From positions 1-64,000 of the forward strand of contig CANGPL010000008.1 of assembly GCA_947455725.1 (NCBI GenBank): a stretch of 64,000 nucleotides of DNA, given 5' to 3'. Position 1 is the first letter of the stretch; each line of letters opens with the position of its first letter. Both the position numbers and the translations under genes were made by a program. The notes beneath the pieces were generated by a model, which was not told the origin of the DNA, ran no database searches, and saw only the letters and a program-made list of their open reading frames with translations. This DNA comes from Hyphomicrobiales bacterium (GTDB taxonomy: Bacteria > Pseudomonadota > Alphaproteobacteria > Rhizobiales > Beijerinckiaceae). Of this stretch, positions 10,438 through 19,746 are shown one piece after another.

Positions 10438-10899
10438 TTAATCGCCTCTAAGTTGAGCAAAGAAGTTCTTTAACAGGGCCCCTGATTGCGTCTCGTTAAT
10501 GCCGCCATATACTTCAGGAGCATGATGGCAGGTAGGTTGGGTGAAAAACCGATGGCCATGATCAACCGCGCCACCTTTTTCATCGGCTGCGCCGTAATAA
10601 AGCCGCCGAATTCGGGCAAAGGAAATGGCGCCCGCGCACATCGCGCAGGGCTCGAGTGTCACATGCAGATCGCAGCCAATGAGCCTTTCGGAGCCGATTT
10701 TTTTAGCGGCCTCCCTGATGACAAGAATTTCTGCATGAGCTGTCGGATCATGGTCGATAATGGTGCGGTTACCGGCAATGGCGAGAATTTCGCCATTTCT
10801 GACAATAACGGCTCCGACAGGAACTTCGCCCATTTCACCGGCTTTTTTTGCTGCTTCGAGGGCGTGTTCCATCGGCGTCATTCTATTTCGTTCCATCAT
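10438..10899 (-). CDS. tadA: tRNA-specific adenosine-34 deaminase
   Basis: About 153 residues. The zinc-dependent deaminase converts A34 to inosine in tRNA-Arg(ACG). The catalytic HAE is at residues 55-57 (PTAHAEI) and the zinc cysteines at 85 and 88 (EPCAMC), followed by FARIRRLYYGAADEKGGAVDHG. The open frame extends upstream to 11097, but that part lies inside rluB and is not TadA-like. ATGs at 10899, 10896 and 10881 are all possible because none has a strong ribosome site. 10899 gives the family's normal length. Divergent from rluB with about 50 bases between starts. Confidence 0.93.
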   Translation of the reverse strand: MMERNRMTPMEHALEAAKKAGEMGEVPVGAVIVRNGEILAIAGNRTIIDHDPTAHAEILVIREAAKKIGSERLIGCDLHVTLEPCAMCAGAISFARIRRLYYGAADEKGGAVDHGHRFFTQPTCHHAPEVYGGINETQSGALLKNFFAQLRGD

Positions 10900-10949
10900 C
10901 TTAAGAAGCGAAGCTCGCAACTGGCGAAATACTCTGCTATCAGCGGCGC

Positions 10950-12935
10950 ATGAATGACAAAAGCAAAAATCGTGGTGGCGGCAAAGGTCGGCCACCGAGT
11001 GGTGGTTCCGGTCGCGGCCGCGGACCCGGTGCGCGTGGTGACTCATCAACCCCGCGCGGGTTCCATAAGGCACGCACGCCCGCTCCACGTGGTCCATCTG
11101 GTGACGAGGACGGCAAAAAGGCTTTTCGTCCCCGTAGCCCCGCTGAATCGCGTGGTTCGAGCGAAGCGAGTGGCGAAAAGCGGCCTTTTAGGCCAAGAGG
11201 CGAGAAAAGCTTTGGTGATCGTCCGACCGGCGAGCGTCAGTTTTCATCCCGCCCACCGCGTGAAGGTTCGGGTGACGGTAAGCGTCCATTTAGGCCGCGA
11301 GCTGATCGACCATCCGGTGAAAGGCCCTATTCAGCCCGTCCGCCACGCGAAGGAGCCAACGATGAAAAGCGCTCATTCCGTCCGCGTGGCGAGAGAACGG
11401 CGGATGATCGTGCCCGTGGCGAACGACCCTATCGGGAAAGATCGGGCAGGCCGTCAGGATTTAAGGGTAAAACGCGTAGTTTTAGCGCGCCAAAGGCCAA
11501 TCCGGGCGAACGTATCGCAAAGGTCATGGCCCGCGTCGGACTGTGCTCACGCCGCGACGCCGAGCAGTGGATCTTAGACGGCCGCGTCGTGGTCAATGAC
11601 CAGACGATAAAAAGCCCCGCCTTAGATGTGTTGCCAACGGATAAGGTATTGGTCGACGGCACGCCGCTGCCGATGCGTGAGCGTACGCGGCTCTTTTTGT
11701 ATCATAAAGAGCGCGGCTTGGTGACAACCGCTAGAGATCCCGAGGGACGCCCAACGGTTTTCTCGCGTCTGCCTAAAAATCTACCCCGCGTCATTACGAT
11801 CGGCCGCCTCGATATCAATACGGAAGGGCTCTTGCTGCTTACCAATGATGGCGGGCTGGCCCGTATCATCGAATTACCCGAAACCGGATGGTTGCGGCGT
11901 TATCGTGTGCGTTGCTACGGCGAAATTTCTCAACCAGTGCTCGATAGTCTGCGTGACGGCATCACGGTTGAGGGGATGAATTATGGCCCCATCGAAGCCA
12001 CTCTTGATCGTGAAAAAGGCGACAATGTCTGGCTGACGCTGGGCTTGCGCGAAGGCAAAAACCGCGAAGTTAAGCGCGTTTTGGAACATCTTGGGCTTCA
12101 GGTTAACCGATTGATCCGAGTTTCCTTCGGACCTTTCCAATTGGGTGATCTTGACGAAGGTGCGGTCGAAGAAGTCAAAACGGGTTTCTTGCGCGATCAA
12201 CTCGGGCCGGCGCTGATTTCTGAATCCGGCGTCGATTTCGATGCCCCGATCTTTAACCATGAGCCAGAGCCTGAACCGGTCTTCGAGCCAGCGCGCGAAC
12301 GTTATCAACGGCCTGAGCGGCCTGAACGGGGCCCGTCTGAGGATCGCGATCAAAGGCGCGCCAAGCCGGACCGCACACGCGGCGCTGGCCCACGGCCATC
12401 ACAACCCAAACCGTCCCGCTCCCGGGAAGAGACGATGCCGGATGTCGAGGCAGATGGACCTGTCCGGCCAAAATGGCGGCACCCAACGGAGCCATTGCGC
12501 AGCATTTGGCGTGCTAACGATGCGGAGCAAAAGGCGTCGACGCGTTCAACGCCCAAGACACCGCGTCGCGGCGCTGACCCGAAAGAAATCCGGAGCGAGA
12601 ATGCCGAACGTGAGCATCGCCGTACCGGCAGCATCAAAACCCGCAGCGGAAAGTCGGTCTTGGTTGAAAAATTGGCCCCTTCTCAGCGACGCGAAGCGGT
12701 ACAAGAGACCTCGGCAAAACGCTCAGAAAAGACAGCTTTCAAGCCTCGCCGACCGCGCGACGAAGCGTCTCCACCCGATCGTGATCAGCGCCCCGAGCGC
12801 GGAGCTCGCAAATTTGGAAATAAGCCATCGGGAGATCGGCCAGCAACGGGACGCACCGATGGGCGCAAGCCCTTTGGTGGAGGCAAAACCTCAGGCGGTG
12901 CCGGTCGAGGTCCGCGCTCGCCTCGGACACGCTGA
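10950..12935 (+). CDS. rluB: 23S rRNA pseudouridine synthase RluB/RluE/RluF type with long basic low-complexity tails
   Basis: 661 residues, about twice a typical RluB. An S4 RNA-binding domain lies at about 185-240 (PGERIAKVMARVGLCSRRDA). The synthase domain runs about 246-420, with catalytic Asp288 in GRLDINTEGLLLL and the motif LREGKNREVKRVLEHLG. Residues 1-180 are rich in Arg, Pro and Gly and contain imperfect repeats of roughly 30 residues (KRPFRPR...GERPYSARPPREG). About 230 further Arg/Pro/Glu-rich residues follow the domain. Such tails occur on alphaproteobacterial RluB, and these are long. The family modifies 23S rRNA near position 2605. Followed after 18 bases by rsmD. Confidence 0.92.
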   Translation: MNDKSKNRGGGKGRPPSGGSGRGRGPGARGDSSTPRGFHKARTPAPRGPSGDEDGKKAFRPRSPAESRGSSEASGEKRPFRPRGEKSFGDRPTGERQFSSRPPREGSGDGKRPFRPRADRPSGERPYSARPPREGANDEKRSFRPRGERTADDRARGERPYRERSGRPSGFKGKTRSFSAPKANPGERIAKVMARVGLCSRRDAEQWILDGRVVVNDQTIKSPALDVLPTDKVLVDGTPLPMRERTRLFLYHKERGLVTTARDPEGRPTVFSRLPKNLPRVITIGRLDINTEGLLLLTNDGGLARIIELPETGWLRRYRVRCYGEISQPVLDSLRDGITVEGMNYGPIEATLDREKGDNVWLTLGLREGKNREVKRVLEHLGLQVNRLIRVSFGPFQLGDLDEGAVEEVKTGFLRDQLGPALISESGVDFDAPIFNHEPEPEPVFEPARERYQRPERPERGPSEDRDQRRAKPDRTRGAGPRPSQPKPSRSREETMPDVEADGPVRPKWRHPTEPLRSIWRANDAEQKASTRSTPKTPRRGADPKEIRSENAEREHRRTGSIKTRSGKSVLVEKLAPSQRREAVQETSAKRSEKTAFKPRRPRDEASPPDRDQRPERGARKFGNKPSGDRPATGRTDGRKPFGGGKTSGGAGRGPRSPRTR

Positions 12936-12953
12936 TCGACAGAGCGGGTGACA

Positions 12954-13538
12954 ATGCGGATCATTGGCGGGCGATTTAAGGGCCGTTTATTGCAAGCGCC
13001 TTCGGGCTTAGCGACGAGACCAACCTCGGATCGCCTGCGCGAAACGCTGTTTAACGTACTCGCGCATGGTTATGATGACCCGATCACAGGCGCCCGCGTG
13101 CTCGATCTTTTTGCGGGCACGGGTGCGCTTGGGCTTGAAGCCCTCTCCCGAGGCGCAGCCTTTGTGCAATTTGTTGAAGAAGCCGCAGTGGCACGCGGGC
13201 TCATTAAAGCAAATGTCGAAGCGCTGGGCGTTGCAGGTGTCACTAAGGTGTATCGGCGGGACGCAACCTATATGGGCCCCGTTGCGCCGGCCGAACCCTT
13301 TTCGCTCATCTTTTGTGATCCGCCCTATGGCAAAGGGCTTGCCGCTTTAGCTCTAGCTTCCGCGCTGAAAGGTGGCTGGTTAGTCCCCGATGCGCTCATC
13401 ATTGTTGAAGAGAAGGCGGATCAAACGGATATCCTCCCTTCTGGATTTGAAGAGATTGAAGAGCGCCTCTATGGCGACACAAAACTCGTATTCACGAGAT
13501 TGGCTCGTCCGTCCGACGCCACCGATGGTCTGAAATAA
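12954..13538 (+). CDS. rsmD: 16S rRNA (guanine-966-N2)-methyltransferase
   Basis: 194 residues from the ATG at 12954. An in-frame GTG at 12948 is possible, but family members begin MRIIGGRFKGR. The SAM-binding motif VLDLFAGTGALGLEALSRGA and the catalytic motif IFCDPPYGKGL (the DPPY of N2-guanine methylases) are both intact. It methylates G966 of 16S rRNA on the assembled small subunit. Pairing with rluB gives a small rRNA-modification operon, a common alphaproteobacterial arrangement. Confidence 0.95.
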   Translation: MRIIGGRFKGRLLQAPSGLATRPTSDRLRETLFNVLAHGYDDPITGARVLDLFAGTGALGLEALSRGAAFVQFVEEAAVARGLIKANVEALGVAGVTKVYRRDATYMGPVAPAEPFSLIFCDPPYGKGLAALALASALKGGWLVPDALIIVEEKADQTDILPSGFEEIEERLYGDTKLVFTRLARPSDATDGLK

Positions 13539-13600
13539 GATATTATGCTTTGATCCATCGAATAGGATCAGCGTTAAGTGGATAGCCTATGGGGGTTGAT

Positions 13601-14005
13601 ATGACCGATGAAGCGAACCACCGAACGGGCGGGTGCCTATGCGGTGCTGTAAGGTTCAAAGTTAACGCTCCGATGCGTCAGGTTATCGCCTGCCATTGTG
13701 GACAATGCCGTAAAACCACGGGCAATTTTTTCACATCGACCAATGCGCCAGCAAATTCGGTTTCGTTTATCGAAGAAAAGGGTCTGACTTGGTTCAAATC
13801 TTCGGACAAGGCTGAACGGGGCTTTTGTCACGTTTGTGGAAGTAATCTGTTTTGGCGCGCCCTTGGCAGCGATACAATTTCGATTACGGCAGGTTCATTG
13901 GATGGTCCCACGGGACTGCATATTCAGGAGCATATTTATGTTGCTGATAAGCCTGATTGGTACGAGATCACGGACGGCAAGCCTCAATTTGCGGTCTGGC
14001 GCTAG
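13601..14005 (+). CDS. GFA (glutathione-dependent formaldehyde-activating)/CENP-V fold protein
   Basis: 134 residues. The zinc ligands of the GFA fold are all visible: GGCLCGAVRF near the N-terminus, CHCGQCRKTTG, and FCHVCGSNLFWR. Family members bind zinc through seven cysteines. A few speed up formaldehyde-glutathione adduct formation, but most are uncharacterised, so no substrate is assigned. The frame is open from 13589, but GGGGG sits 6 bases before the ATG at 13601. A free-standing gene between rsmD and the hydantoinase-like gene. Confidence 0.88.
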   Translation: MTDEANHRTGGCLCGAVRFKVNAPMRQVIACHCGQCRKTTGNFFTSTNAPANSVSFIEEKGLTWFKSSDKAERGFCHVCGSNLFWRALGSDTISITAGSLDGPTGLHIQEHIYVADKPDWYEITDGKPQFAVWR

Positions 14006-14052
14006 AATTGGCGCGTAAGCACGCCATAAACAGGGTATGGAAATAAGAATTT

Positions 14053-16056
14053 ATGGCGCTTCTTCTCGGAATTGACACCGGCGGCACCTATACGGACGCC
14101 GTTCTCTTTAACAATCAAACGGGTTTAGTTGTTGCTAAAGCTAAATCGCTAACGACGCGCCATGATCTTGCGATTGGTATATCCGGTGCGGTCGATCGCG
14201 TTATTACCCAGTCAAAAACCGAGCCATCGACAATCGAGCTCGTGTCGCTTTCGACGACATTAGCGACGAATGCGCTCGTCGAAGGGCAGCAGCGCCGTAT
14301 TGGCCTCGTCATGATCGGGTTCAGTGAAGCCGATGTAAAACGGGCGGATCTTGATAAGGCGCTTGGTACCGATCCGATGGTATTGGTCGGCGGAGGTCAT
14401 ACGGTAACAGGTGATGCCGCGATGTCTTTGGATATCGAGGCGCTCGAAGTCTGGCTCTCTGGCGCTGGACGTTCCGTGACGGGCTATGCGATTGCAGGCT
14501 ATTTTTCAACGCGCAATCCTGCCCATGAAATAGCGGTTCGTGATGTCATCCGCGCTCGCACCCAATTACCTGTTACCTGCAGCCATGAATTGACCAATCA
14601 GCTGGATGGTCCTCGGCGTGCTTTGACTTGCTTATTGAATGCTCGTCTCATTCCCTTGATCGACGGACTTATTGCCGCCACCGACCGATTCTTGGATGCG
14701 CGCGGTATTCATGCTCCCGTAATGGTTGTGCGTGGCGACGGAGCTTTGATTGCCGCGAATGTTGCGCGTGAACGCCCTATCGAGACGATTTTATCGGGGC
14801 CAGCCGCCACCCTTGTCGGCGCTGCCTTTCTGACCGGATCGAAGGATGCCTTGGTATCCGATATTGGCGGCACGACAACCGATATTGCCGTCATGAAAAA
14901 TGGTACGCCACGGCTTGATCCGTTGGGTGCGCGTGTTGGTGGTTTTCAAACCATGGTGCAGGCGGTGGCCATGCGCACGATTGGCCTCGGCGGCGATAGT
15001 GAAGTTCGCCTCGTGGAAGAGGGGCTTTCGATCACCCTCGAACTTGGTCCTCGCAGAGCTATGCCGATCAGCCTCTTGGCCATGGATCATAAAGACATGG
15101 TGCACCAAGCGCTTGATCGGCAATTACGCGCAGAGATTGCAAGACCGACAGACGCACGGTTCATCGTTCCGATGCCGGTCACGGATGCCGCCCGCGCGGG
15201 GTTGTCGTCAGCCGAGGCTTCATTATTGGCCAAAATTGGCAATGAGCCCCAACCTGTCGATAAAGTCGCCGAAACCCGTACGGAGCTTGGCGCTCTTACC
15301 CGTCTCGTTACCAATGGTCTCGTGATGATCTCGGCGTTGACGCCATCAGATGCCGCGCACGTGCTCGGAATCCACGATATCTGGGACAGCGAAGCGGCAA
15401 AGCTTGCAGCAGATCTTGTTGCGCGCCGCCGTGGAGGCAAGGGCGAGGTCCTCTTTGAGACGGCCGAGCAGGTAGCGCAGGCCGTGATTAAACGTTTGGT
15501 ACGTCGATCGGCGGAAGCGCTAATTGACGTGGCGTTGGACGAGGATGGCTTCAAACTCGATCGGCCAAGTCTGCATCCGCTGATTGTTGCATCGCTCGAC
15601 AAAAAGCGGGGCGTTTCGTCGGTGCGGTTTGATTTTAATTTGCCAATCATCGGCGTCGGTGCCTCAGCGCCAACCTATTATCCGATGATCGGTGAATTGC
15701 TCGCGACCGAAACGGTCATGCCTGAGCATGCGGATGTCGCGAATGCACTTGGTGCGGTGGTGGGTCACGTAAAAATTACCGGAGAAACGATCATTTTGTC
15801 GCCTGGCTCCGGCCGTTTCCGGATACATGGCCCTGCATCTACGCATGATTTTCATGATCTTGAGGCGGCAGCCCGTGCTGCAATTGAAGGGCTGCGTAAC
15901 GACATCACGCTGCGGGCAGAGGCTGCGGGAGCCGATGACGCCGAGATCGTGATTGACCGGAAGGATGTCACCGCTTTTGCGGATGGCCAGACTATCTTTG
16001 TCGAAAGTCGAATTACGGCGATAGCAACCGGCAGACCACGTTTGGTAAAGCTCTAA
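14053..16056 (+). CDS. Hydantoinase/oxoprolinase family protein (HyuA-like)
   Basis: 667 residues. The N-terminal Hydant_A_N domain starts LLLGIDTGGTYTDAVLF (an actin-like phosphate loop). The Hydantoinase_A domain carries SDIGGTTTDIAVM and a third glycine-rich element GGFQTMVQAVAMRTIGLGGDSEV. Family enzymes are ATP-dependent and open cyclic amides such as 5-oxoproline or hydantoins, or carboxylate ketones as in acetone carboxylase. A HyuB partner, usual for this family, is absent next door, so the substrate cannot be called. It lies 76 bases before the methylmalonyl-CoA mutase genes in the same direction. Confidence 0.88.
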   Translation: MALLLGIDTGGTYTDAVLFNNQTGLVVAKAKSLTTRHDLAIGISGAVDRVITQSKTEPSTIELVSLSTTLATNALVEGQQRRIGLVMIGFSEADVKRADLDKALGTDPMVLVGGGHTVTGDAAMSLDIEALEVWLSGAGRSVTGYAIAGYFSTRNPAHEIAVRDVIRARTQLPVTCSHELTNQLDGPRRALTCLLNARLIPLIDGLIAATDRFLDARGIHAPVMVVRGDGALIAANVARERPIETILSGPAATLVGAAFLTGSKDALVSDIGGTTTDIAVMKNGTPRLDPLGARVGGFQTMVQAVAMRTIGLGGDSEVRLVEEGLSITLELGPRRAMPISLLAMDHKDMVHQALDRQLRAEIARPTDARFIVPMPVTDAARAGLSSAEASLLAKIGNEPQPVDKVAETRTELGALTRLVTNGLVMISALTPSDAAHVLGIHDIWDSEAAKLAADLVARRRGGKGEVLFETAEQVAQAVIKRLVRRSAEALIDVALDEDGFKLDRPSLHPLIVASLDKKRGVSSVRFDFNLPIIGVGASAPTYYPMIGELLATETVMPEHADVANALGAVVGHVKITGETIILSPGSGRFRIHGPASTHDFHDLEAAARAAIEGLRNDITLRAEAAGADDAEIVIDRKDVTAFADGQTIFVESRITAIATGRPRLVKL

Positions 16057-16132
16057 GCGTCTCCCCCGAAAGGCGAGGTGGAAAGTCTAGGCTGTTTCAT
16101 GCCATTGTCCGCTCAGTTTGAGAGGAATCTGC

Positions 16133-17584
16133 ATGGCACTCGAGTTGAATGAACCGGTTATCACGGATGCGTCTTTGTGGCGTAAGCGCGCGGAAGCCAT
16201 TCTTAAAGGTGCTGATTTTGATGCGGTTCTAACTTCTAAAACCTATGACGGTCTTCGCATTGAACCTCTTTATGATAAGGCCCAAGGTAAGCGTCCATTG
16301 ATGGGGGTAAGCGCGGGCTCGCCATGGGCCATTATGAGCCGTGTCGACGATTCTGAGCCAGGCCGTGCAAATTTTCAGGCACTGACAGATTTAGAAAATG
16401 GCGCGACCGGGCTTGTTTTGGTGTTCGAAAATTCTGTCGGATCCTATGGTTTTGGCTTACCTGCTGACGCCGATACTATTGCCGATGCCTTGAAGGGGAT
16501 CTATCTCGACGCCGGGATTGAATTGGCTTTGGATTGCGGTCCTAGAGGCCGAGATGCTGCGCATGCCTTTTCAAAGGCGTGCAAGGCCATGGGTTTCCCG
16601 GCCAACACGGTTAAAGCGAGATTTGGGTTAAACCCAATTGGGCTTGGCGCGCGCGATGGCGTGTTTCCAGCCGATAGCCAGAAAATGACAGCAAATGTTG
16701 CGGCAAGTGTTAATGATTTGGTCTCTCAAGGTTTTGGCGGACCATTCGTCGTCGCCGATGGCAGGATCGTTCACAATGCCGGTGGATCGGAGGCGCAAGA
16801 ACTCGGCTTTGTGCTCGCAAGTGCGATTTTTTATCTCTGTGCTTTAGAGAGTGCAGGAATTTCGCTTGAAGAAGCGCGCGGGATGATTGAATTCCGTCTA
16901 TCATCGGACGCCGATCAGTTTCTATCGATCGCGAAACACCGTGCCCTGCGTCGCCTTTGGGCGAGTATTGAAACGCAATGCGGTTTAACAGCGAAGCCTA
17001 TTTTTGTGGCCTCGGAGACGGCGTATCGAATGACGGCGAAACGCGATCCACATGTCAATATTCTACGGGCCGGAATGGGATGTTTTGCGGCCGCAATTGG
17101 TGGATCGGATGCGATAACTGTTTTGCCATTCACGACTGCCTTAGGCCTTGCCGATCCTTTTGCCCGCAGGCTCGCCCGAAATACCCAACTCATTTTACTG
17201 GAAGAGGCCCATCTCGCCAAAGTTACCGATCCTGTAGCAGGCGCGGGCGGATACGAGGCCCTCACGGACGGACTTGTTGCGGAAGGATGGAACGAATTTC
17301 AGCGCATTGAGACCGAGGGTGGTATCGTGGCGGCGCTGAATTTGGGAAGCCTTCAAGCGCGTATTGCTGTTGCCCTAATTTCCCGTCGCGATGCCCTCGT
17401 TGAAAAAAAATCGATCATGGTTGGGGTAACCGCTTTTCTGAATCCCGACGAAAAATCGACAAACGTATTGGCGCCGATGCCGATCCAAATAAAAAATGTC
17501 GATTGTTCATTCCCTCCGCTCGTTCCGATCAGACTTGCGGAAGCCTTCGAGCCTGCCAAAGACCAAGAAGGAGCGAAATTATGA
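16133..17584 (+). CDS. mutA: Methylmalonyl-CoA mutase, small (beta) subunit, short form
   Basis: 483 residues. It matches the MUT TIM-barrel domain: the N-terminal [15 protein letters not shown]...[15 protein letters not shown] and the barrel parts [39 protein letters not shown] and [25 protein letters not shown]. The small subunit of heterodimeric mutases is catalytically inactive and supports the large one. Classical small subunits are over 600 residues and end in a degenerate B12 domain; this one stops before it. The ATG at 16133 is preceded by AGAGGA; a TTG at 16118 is less likely. The stop overlaps the mutB start by 4 bases (ATGA). Confidence 0.88.
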   Translation: MALELNEPVITDASLWRKRAEAILKGADFDAVLTSKTYDGLRIEPLYDKAQGKRPLMGVSAGSPWAIMSRVDDSEPGRANFQALTDLENGATGLVLVFENSVGSYGFGLPADADTIADALKGIYLDAGIELALDCGPRGRDAAHAFSKACKAMGFPANTVKARFGLNPIGLGARDGVFPADSQKMTANVAASVNDLVSQGFGGPFVVADGRIVHNAGGSEAQELGFVLASAIFYLCALESAGISLEEARGMIEFRLSSDADQFLSIAKHRALRRLWASIETQCGLTAKPIFVASETAYRMTAKRDPHVNILRAGMGCFAAAIGGSDAITVLPFTTALGLADPFARRLARNTQLILLEEAHLAKVTDPVAGAGGYEALTDGLVAEGWNEFQRIETEGGIVAALNLGSLQARIAVALISRRDALVEKKSIMVGVTAFLNPDEKSTNVLAPMPIQIKNVDCSFPPLVPIRLAEAFEPAKDQEGAKL

Positions 17585-19737
17585 GCCGCATCCCAAACTT
17601 TGCAAAAGCTCATTTCGTCGGCGTTGAGCTCGAAAGCCCTCATCAAGCTCAGTCCTCTTGGATGACTCCTGAAGGCATTGCGGTAAAAGGCGGCTATGAT
17701 TACGCGGATCGCGATGGTTTGAGCTTTATCGACTCGCTTCCAGGTCTTTCACCTTTTGTGCGTGGGCCTTATCCCACTATGTATGTCAACCAGCCTTGGA
17801 CTATCCGGCAATATGCGGGCTTTTCGACGGCAGAAGACTCAAATGCGTTTTACCGCCGGAATCTTGCGGCCGGACAAAAAGGCCTCTCGGTTGCGTTCGA
17901 TTTGGCAACGCATCGCGGCTATGATTCAGATCATCCTCGCGTCGCCGGTGACGTTGGCATGGCGGGCGTAGCAATCGATTCAATCTATGATATGCGCACT
18001 TTATTTTCAGGTATTCCTCTCAACGAGATGAGTGTCTCAATGACGATGAATGGCGCTGTCTTGCCAATTCTCGCGCTCTATATTGTTGCGGCAGAAGAAC
18101 AGGGAGTACCAACCGAACAATTATCCGGTACAATCCAGAACGATATTCTCAAAGAATTTATGGTTCGCAACACCTATATTTATCCGCCGAAAGCATCGAT
18201 GCGGATCATCTCGGATATCTTTGCATTTACATCGAAGCATATGCCGAAATTTAATTCGATCTCGATATCCGGCTATCACATGCAAGAAGCTGGTGCGACG
18301 CAGGATTTAGAGCTCGCCTATACGATTGCCGATGGCGTTGAATATTTGCGCGCAGGGGTTGCAGCCGGAATTGATATTGATGCTTTTGCTCCGCGCCTGT
18401 CGTTCTTTTGGGCGATTGGAATGAATTTTTTCATGGAGATTGCAAAGCTCCGCGCCGCACGACTGATTTGGACAAAGCTCGTTAAGCAATTCAATCCAAA
18501 ATCCGAAAAATCTCTACCGTTGCGCACACATTCTCAGACATCAGGATGGTCGCTGACTGCGCAAGACGTATTTAATAACGTGATCCGAACCGAGATTGAA
18601 GCGATGGCTGCAACCCAAGGTCATACGCAGTCTTTACATACAAATTCGCTCGACGAAGCGCTCGCTCTTCCTACCGATTTCTCTGCCCGGATTGCACGCA
18701 ATACGCAGCTCTTCTTGCAGGCTGAAAGTGGTACGACAAGAATTATTGATCCATGGGGTGGCTCTTACTATGTCGAGCGCTTAACGGCCGATCTTGCACA
18801 AAAAGCTTGGACTCATATTGAAGAAATTGAAGCATTGGGCGGTATGGCAAAGGCCATTGAGTCCGGTATTCCAAAACGCCGAATTGAAGAGGCCGCAGCC
18901 CGCGCGCAAGCCCGTATTGATAGTGGCCAACAGGCTGTTATTGGCGTGAACCGATATAGGCCTTTGAGTGAACAACCCATTGATGTTTTGAAGGTTGATA
19001 ATTCGGCTGTTCTTAAGCAACAGCTCGAAAAATTAAAGCGCCTGCGTTTGGAAAGAGATCCGGAGGCGGTGCGGTTATCGCTTCAGGCTTTGGAAGACGG
19101 AGCTCGGAGCTCTGGGAATCTTTTGGGTCTTGCGGTTGACGCGGCGCGGGCTAAGGCCACGGTAGGCGAAATTTCACTTGCACTTGAAAATGTTTTTGGT
19201 CGGCATAAGGCTGCTGCCGAAGTCGTTACGGGCATTTATCGTAAGGAAATTGGATCGCTTGACGAGGCCTTTGGTCGCGCGAGAGATATGGTTGCGTCAT
19301 TCAAAGAGAATGACGGCCGGTTGCCGCGCATTTTCGTGGCCAAAATGGGTCAAGATGGCCATGATCGAGGACAAAAGGTGATTGCCTCAGCCTTCTCCGA
19401 TTTGGGATTTGAGGTCGAAGTTGGTGACTTATTTGCAACCCCCGAAGAGGCTGCCCGCGAGGCGATTGCAAAGGATGTTCATGTTGTGGGCGTTTCAACG
19501 CTAGCGGCCGGTCATTTAACGCTGGTTCCTGCCTTGAAGGCTGCCTTGGATCAGGCAGGCCGCGGCGATATTATGGTCGTTGTCGGGGGTGTTATTCCCG
19601 AGCAGGATTTTGACGCATTATATGAGGCCGGCGCGGATGCTATTTTCCCGCCCGGGACCGTTATTTCACAAGCCGCGATGAAAGTACTGGATCGTCTGAA
19701 CGAACGTCGTGGCTACCGTCAAGCCGAACCTAAATAA
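17581..19737 (+). CDS. mutB: Methylmalonyl-CoA mutase, large (alpha) catalytic subunit
   Basis: 718 residues, the normal length. The enzyme interconverts (R)-methylmalonyl-CoA and succinyl-CoA with adenosylcobalamin, in propionate and branched-chain amino acid breakdown. The substrate barrel includes [21 protein letters not shown] and [19 protein letters not shown]. The C-terminal cobalamin domain has DGHDRG at 592-597, with His594 as the cobalt ligand, and [12 protein letters not shown] and [11 protein letters not shown]. The ATG overlaps the mutA stop (ATGA), giving translational coupling, and supersedes an upstream open start at 17503. The G-protein chaperone gene (meaB) and epimerase are not in the window. 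Confidence 0.97.
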   Translation: MSRIPNFAKAHFVGVELESPHQAQSSWMTPEGIAVKGGYDYADRDGLSFIDSLPGLSPFVRGPYPTMYVNQPWTIRQYAGFSTAEDSNAFYRRNLAAGQKGLSVAFDLATHRGYDSDHPRVAGDVGMAGVAIDSIYDMRTLFSGIPLNEMSVSMTMNGAVLPILALYIVAAEEQGVPTEQLSGTIQNDILKEFMVRNTYIYPPKASMRIISDIFAFTSKHMPKFNSISISGYHMQEAGATQDLELAYTIADGVEYLRAGVAAGIDIDAFAPRLSFFWAIGMNFFMEIAKLRAARLIWTKLVKQFNPKSEKSLPLRTHSQTSGWSLTAQDVFNNVIRTEIEAMAATQGHTQSLHTNSLDEALALPTDFSARIARNTQLFLQAESGTTRIIDPWGGSYYVERLTADLAQKAWTHIEEIEALGGMAKAIESGIPKRRIEEAAARAQARIDSGQQAVIGVNRYRPLSEQPIDVLKVDNSAVLKQQLEKLKRLRLERDPEAVRLSLQALEDGARSSGNLLGLAVDAARAKATVGEISLALENVFGRHKAAAEVVTGIYRKEIGSLDEAFGRARDMVASFKENDGRLPRIFVAKMGQDGHDRGQKVIASAFSDLGFEVEVGDLFATPEEAAREAIAKDVHVVGVSTLAAGHLTLVPALKAALDQAGRGDIMVVVGGVIPEQDFDALYEAGADAIFPPGTVISQAAMKVLDRLNERRGYRQAEPK

Positions 19738-19746
19738 GCCGCTTGA

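Noticed and set aside
12241-12951. Long + strand frames (also 10954-11577) inside rluB in another frame
   Set aside because: They are Arg/Pro-rich shadows of the repetitive tails of RluB and carry no domain or ribosome site.
13551-13570. TGATCC/GGATCA inverted repeat after rsmD
   Set aside because: Only 6 base pairs with an 8-base loop and no T run; too weak to call a terminator.
15087-15650. 187-codon antisense frame within the hydantoinase-like gene
   Set aside because: Low-complexity Arg/Ser/Ala composition and no motif; the sense gene is intact with family signatures.
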